Shown: piece after piece, positions 60,841 through 64,000 of the stretch | Layout: each line of letters opens with the position of its first letter | How positions within the stretch are numbered: position 1 is the first letter of the stretch | Source of the DNA: Pseudomonas paralactis | GTDB lineage: Bacteria; Pseudomonadota; Gammaproteobacteria; Pseudomonadales; Pseudomonadaceae | NCBI RefSeq assembly: GCF_001439735.1 | Contig: NZ_JYLN01000001.1 | Location: 744,001-808,000 of the forward strand | Length of the DNA stretch: 64,000 nucleotides | Direction of reading: 5' to 3' | Made by a program: the position numbers and the translations under genes | Notes under the pieces: model-generated | What the model was told of the DNA's origin: nothing | Databases searched by the model: none | The model's input: the letters and a program-made list of their open reading frames with translations, nothing else

Positions 60841-62373
60841 ATGCGCTCTCTGACCCTGCACCTGAAAATCCTGATCACCTTCCTGGTGGTGCTCGGTATT
60901 TCGGTCACCGCCTATCAGATTTTCGTGCTGGGGATCCCCGTGACTGAGGATGCCACCGACGACTTGTGGAACATCGACGCCAAGGTCGAGTTCGTCGCCA
61001 ACCCCAAAGACCCCGTCAAGATCCAGATGTTCGTGCCGCCGTTGAGCCGCGACTTCGTCAGCCTTAATGAAAGCTTTATCTCCAACAACTATGGGGTGAG
61101 CGTCAATCGCATTGATGGCAACCGCAAGGTCACTTGGTCGGCGCGCCGGGCCAAGGGCAACCAGACCCTGTATTACCGCCTGGTGCTGACCAAGCGTTAC
61201 AGCGGCGAAAAGGTCAAGATCAAGGGCCCGACCTTCCGCGACAGCATCGCTGTGGAAGGCCCCGAAAAGATCGCCGCCGAAGCCTTGCTGGCACCGATCC
61301 GCCAGCACTCGGCCGACGTCGAGACCTTCATCAGCGAAGCCATCAAGCGCACCAACAACCTCAACGACGACAATGTGAAGCTGCTGCTGGCCGGCGACCC
61401 GTCGACGCCGCACAAGGCCAGGATTGTCGAGCTGCTGCTGTCCATCGCCCATGTGCCGGTGGAAAAAGTCCACACCATCCGCCTGGTGGCCGACCAGCCG
61501 CAAACCCCGGAACTGTGGCTGCGCAGTTTCAACGGCAACGACTGGCTGTACTTCAACCCGGAGACCGGTGAACAGGGCCTGCCGGCCGACCGCCTGCTGT
61601 GGTGGACCGGCGATGAAAACCTGATCACGGTCGATGGCGGCAAGAAAGCCATGGTGACCTTCAGCCTCAACAACAGTGAAATGAACGCGATTCGTCTGGC
61701 CAAGCTGACCGACGAAAACACCGACGCCAACTTCCTCGAATATTCGCTGTACGGCTTGCCGCTGCAAACCCAGCAGACCTTCATGATCATGGTGATGATC
61801 CCGATTGGTGTGCTGGTGATTTTGATCCTGCGCAACCTGATCGGCCTGCAGACCCTGGGTACCTTCACACCGGTGCTGATCGCCCTGGCGTTCCGCGAGA
61901 CACAACTGGGCTTCGGGATTGTGTTGTTCACGATTATCACGGCACTGGGGCTGTCACTCAGGTCGTACCTGGAACACTTGAAACTGCAAATGCTGCCGAG
62001 GCTGTCGGTGGTGCTGACCTTCGTGGTGGTACTGATTGCCGCCATCAGCCTGTTCAGCCACAAATTGGGGCTGGAGCGCGGCTTGTCGGTGGCGCTGTTC
62101 CCGATGGTGATCCTGACCATGACCATCGAACGCCTGTCGATTACCTGGGAAGAACGCGGCGCCAACCATGCGCTGAAAGTTGCGATTGGCACCCTGTTCG
62201 CTGCCTCCCTGGCGCACCTGATCATGAGCGTGCCGGAGCTGGTTTACTTCGTGTTCACCTTCCCGGCGATCCTGCTGATCCTGGTGGGCTTCATGCTGGC
62301 CATGGGTCGTTATCGCGGCTATCGCCTCACCGAGCTGGTGCGTTTCAAGGCATTCCTGAAGGCTGACTCCTGA
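60841..62373 (+). CDS. Inactive transglutaminase-fold protein with C-terminal 7TM region
   Basis: Membrane protein of 510 residues. An N-terminal helix (about 8-28) anchors a large extracytoplasmic region (about 30-300) of the inactive-transglutaminase type; it includes LLLSIAHVPVEKVHTIRLV and a WLYFNPETGEQG segment. I see no clear Cys-His-Asp triad and no cysteine in this region. About seven hydrophobic helices follow (320-500), starting FMIMVMIPIGVLVILILRNLIG. The next gene overlaps by one base. The family is known by domain architecture; its biochemical role is not. Confidence 0.82.
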   Translation: MRSLTLHLKILITFLVVLGISVTAYQIFVLGIPVTEDATDDLWNIDAKVEFVANPKDPVKIQMFVPPLSRDFVSLNESFISNNYGVSVNRIDGNRKVTWSARRAKGNQTLYYRLVLTKRYSGEKVKIKGPTFRDSIAVEGPEKIAAEALLAPIRQHSADVETFISEAIKRTNNLNDDNVKLLLAGDPSTPHKARIVELLLSIAHVPVEKVHTIRLVADQPQTPELWLRSFNGNDWLYFNPETGEQGLPADRLLWWTGDENLITVDGGKKAMVTFSLNNSEMNAIRLAKLTDENTDANFLEYSLYGLPLQTQQTFMIMVMIPIGVLVILILRNLIGLQTLGTFTPVLIALAFRETQLGFGIVLFTIITALGLSLRSYLEHLKLQMLPRLSVVLTFVVVLIAAISLFSHKLGLERGLSVALFPMVILTMTIERLSITWEERGANHALKVAIGTLFAASLAHLIMSVPELVYFVFTFPAILLILVGFMLAMGRYRGYRLTELVRFKAFLKADS

Positions 62374-63359
62374 TGTTCGGCTTCTGGAAAACCTGGAAGG
62401 CCCTGGAAGCGCGCGGGATCATGGGCATCAATCGGCGTAACGCCGACTACGTGCTCAAGTACAACAAGCGCAGCCTGTACCCGATTGTGGATGACAAGAT
62501 CATCACCAAGGAACGGGCACTGGCCGCCGGCATCCATGTACCGGAAATGTACGGGGTGATCTCTACCGAGAAGGAAATCGACAAGCTTGACGAGATCATC
62601 GGCGGGCGCAGCGACTTCGTGATCAAGCCCGCCCAGGGTGCCGGCGGCGACGGCATCCTGGTGGTGGCAGACCGCTTTGAAGGGCGCTATCGCACGGTGT
62701 CCGGCAAGATCATCAGTCACGAAGAAATCGAGCACCAGATTTCCAGCATCCTCACCGGCCTGTATTCCCTGGGCGGCCACCGCGACCGCGCCCTGATCGA
62801 GTACCGTGTGGTGCCCGACCAGATCTTCAAGAGCATCAGCTACGAAGGCGTGCCCGATATCCGCATCATCGTGCTGATGGGCTACCCGGTAATGGCCATG
62901 CTGCGCTTGCCGACCCGCCAATCCGGCGGCAAGGCCAACCTGCACCAGGGCGCGATCGGCGTGGGCGTGGACCTGGCCACCGGTCTGACCCTGCGCGGCA
63001 CCTGGCTGAACAACATCATCACCAAGCACCCCGACACCACCAACGCGGTCGATGGTGTGCAACTGCCCAACTGGGACGGTTTCATGAAACTCGCCGCCGG
63101 CTGCTATGAGCTGTGCGGGCTGGGCTATATCGGCGTGGACATGGTGCTGGACCAGGAAAAAGGCCCATTGATCCTTGAGCTGAACGCTCGGCCTGGGCTG
63201 AACATCCAGATTGCCAACGATTGCGGCCTGACTCTGCGCACCCATGCGGTGGAGGCCCGACTGGAAGAACTCAAGACGGCCGGCGTGACAGAAACACCGG
63301 AAGAGCGTGTGAAGTTCGTGCAGGAAATGTTCGGCCATATACCGCCCGTGGAAGGCTGA
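62373..63359 (+). CDS. RimK-related alpha-L-glutamate ligase-like ATP-grasp protein
   Basis: Cytoplasmic ATP-grasp ligase of 328 residues. Motifs are INRRNADYVLKYNKRSLYPIVDDK near the N terminus, DFVIKPAQGAGGDGILVV (nucleotide-binding lysine and glycine loop, about 85-102), PDIRIIVLMG near 165 and LILELNARPGLNIQIAN near 268, with the Mg-binding Glu/Asn. RimK adds glutamate to ribosomal protein S6, but this branch is distinct and its acceptor is unknown. The fixed association with an exported retropepsin-like protein and a transglutaminase/7TM protein suggests a peptide-like product handled across the membrane (inference). Confidence 0.84.
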   Translation: MFGFWKTWKALEARGIMGINRRNADYVLKYNKRSLYPIVDDKIITKERALAAGIHVPEMYGVISTEKEIDKLDEIIGGRSDFVIKPAQGAGGDGILVVADRFEGRYRTVSGKIISHEEIEHQISSILTGLYSLGGHRDRALIEYRVVPDQIFKSISYEGVPDIRIIVLMGYPVMAMLRLPTRQSGGKANLHQGAIGVGVDLATGLTLRGTWLNNIITKHPDTTNAVDGVQLPNWDGFMKLAAGCYELCGLGYIGVDMVLDQEKGPLILELNARPGLNIQIANDCGLTLRTHAVEARLEELKTAGVTETPEERVKFVQEMFGHIPPVEG

Positions 63360-63389
63360 TCCGGTCTTCGAACTGTCTATCCCCGACAT

Positions 63390-63416
63390 CCCCTCTAGGA
63401 GCAAATCCTACAGGGG
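63390..63416 (+). terminator. Hairpin after the ligase gene (possible terminator)
   Basis: CCCCTCTAGGA / TCCTACAGGGG with one mismatch and a GCAAA loop, 30 bp after the stop. No U run follows on the plus strand, so termination is uncertain; it may be a decayed REP unit. Confidence 0.35.
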
Positions 63417-63460
63417 ACTACAATCCCCCTCCCCCGCGCCACTGGCTGATCCACCCCCGC

Positions 63461-64000
63461 ATGTCGACCTGTTCCGTATACCCGTTGCCCTACCGGGCCA
63501 ATCCCGCCGAGTTCTTTGCGGTCATTCGCCACGCCCCTGGTGCGGTACTGCTCGACAGCGGCCGCCCGATGGCTGTTCGCGGCCGGTATGACCTGCTCAG
63601 TGCCTGGCCCGAAGCGACCCTGACGGTAGGGCCGGACGAAAGTGGCGGTGATTTCCTGCAACGCTTGCGCAAGAACCTGACGCAGTTGGGCCAAGCGACA
63701 TTGCCTGACGGCTATGACTTGCCGTTTGCCGGTGGTTTGATCGGTTACCTGAGCTATGACTTTGGTCGGCACCTGGAGCAGGTTTCACACTTGGCCGTGG
63801 ACGATTTGCATCTGCCCGATGCGCGCTTCGGGCTCTATGCCTGGGCGCTGGTCAGCGATCACCAGGTGCAAACCAGCCAGTTGGTCTTTCACCCTGGGCT
63901 GGCCGACAGCGAGCGGCAACGCTTGATCAGCGTGTTCAGTCAGGCTGATGGCGGCGTGCCGACGACCTTCAAGCTTCACGGCCCCATGGCCCCCGACCTC
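63461..64000 (+). CDS. pabB: Aminodeoxychorismate synthase component I (N-terminal part; runs off right edge)
   Basis: First 180 residues of the chorismate-amination subunit of folate synthesis. The N-terminal anthranilate-synthase-I-like domain is visible: the AVLLDSGRP strand near 30, GRYDLLSAWPEATL near 46 and PFAGGLIGYLSYDFGRHLE near 88. The catalytic C-terminal chorismate-binding domain lies outside the window. TrpE has a similar N-terminal domain; the short N terminus and the GGLIGYLSYD segment favour PabB. ATG at 63461 is the first plausible start; the ribosome binding site is weak. Confidence 0.85.
   Translation, partial: MSTCSVYPLPYRANPAEFFAVIRHAPGAVLLDSGRPMAVRGRYDLLSAWPEATLTVGPDESGGDFLQRLRKNLTQLGQATLPDGYDLPFAGGLIGYLSYDFGRHLEQVSHLAVDDLHLPDARFGLYAWALVSDHQVQTSQLVFHPGLADSERQRLISVFSQADGGVPTTFKLHGPMAPDL

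Overview
The window is a high-GC chromosomal segment from a fluorescent Pseudomonas, most likely the P. fluorescens group. I infer this from gene order: ppsR/ppsA-hydrolase-rraA-cmaX-cfrX-cmpX-sigX-oprF-cobA-nitrate reductase-nirD-nirB-kinase-nitrate transporter-nasT-nasS runs as in the Pseudomonas core genome. The REP doublets of fluorescent pseudomonads support it. I saw no tRNA, rRNA, IS element, prophage or CRISPR array. Almost every base belongs to a recognisable gene or a short regulatory gap.

Layout. 1-2961: 5' part of smc (minus strand, runs off the left edge), directly behind a GntR regulator. 3904-10022: purine catabolism (xdhA, xdhB, xdhC, guaD), with a sigma70-like promoter overlapped by tandem operators. 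10176-17031: a second GntR regulator, a BenE-type transporter, yggL, dacB and a CHASE/PAS/GGDEF diguanylate cyclase. 17253-21412: rlmKL, rmf and pyrD. 21493-23614: four small minus-strand genes that look like an eroded SPI-1-type (Inv/Mxi-Spa) type III secretion locus: a secretin without its barrel, a SpoA fragment, a HilA-like DNA-binding domain and an IagB-like transglycosylase. 23744-35164: the nitrate assimilation regulon in three transcription units (nasS-nasT; transporter plus PP2C/kinase; nirB-nirD-nitrate reductase-cobA). Each unit begins with a sigma54-like promoter and an ANTAR-type leader (hexaloop hairpins followed by a terminator). 35225-39145: envelope-stress block oprF, sigX, cmpX, cfrX, cmaX. 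39161-44350: rraA, an alpha/beta hydrolase, ppsA and its regulator. 44455-51517: a MocR regulator divergent from an exporter, a JAMM/sulfur-carrier/E1/rhodanese fusion, a cysteine-synthase-like enzyme, a serine-acetyltransferase-like enzyme and AlaX. 51651-60027: methylcitrate (propionate) operon prpR-prpB-prpC-acnD-prpF, with prpD beyond a REP doublet. 60299-63359: exported retropepsin-like protein, inactive transglutaminase with 7TM, and RimK-like ligase. 63461-64000: 5' part of pabB.

How it works together. In nitrate assimilation, NasS/NasT would read nitrate and release leader terminators, NtrC/sigma54 would supply nitrogen control, and cobA would supply siroheme precursor for NirB. The sulfur-carrier cluster has all the parts needed to load sulfur on a protein carrier, transfer it to an activated serine derivative, and hydrolyse the product. 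It resembles a fused version of the mycobacterial CysO-CysM-Mec+ route and is my leading candidate for an under-described system. The other two places worth attention are the T3SS relic and the retropepsin/transglutaminase/ligase triad.

All identifications come from reading the translations and motifs. No database search was run.
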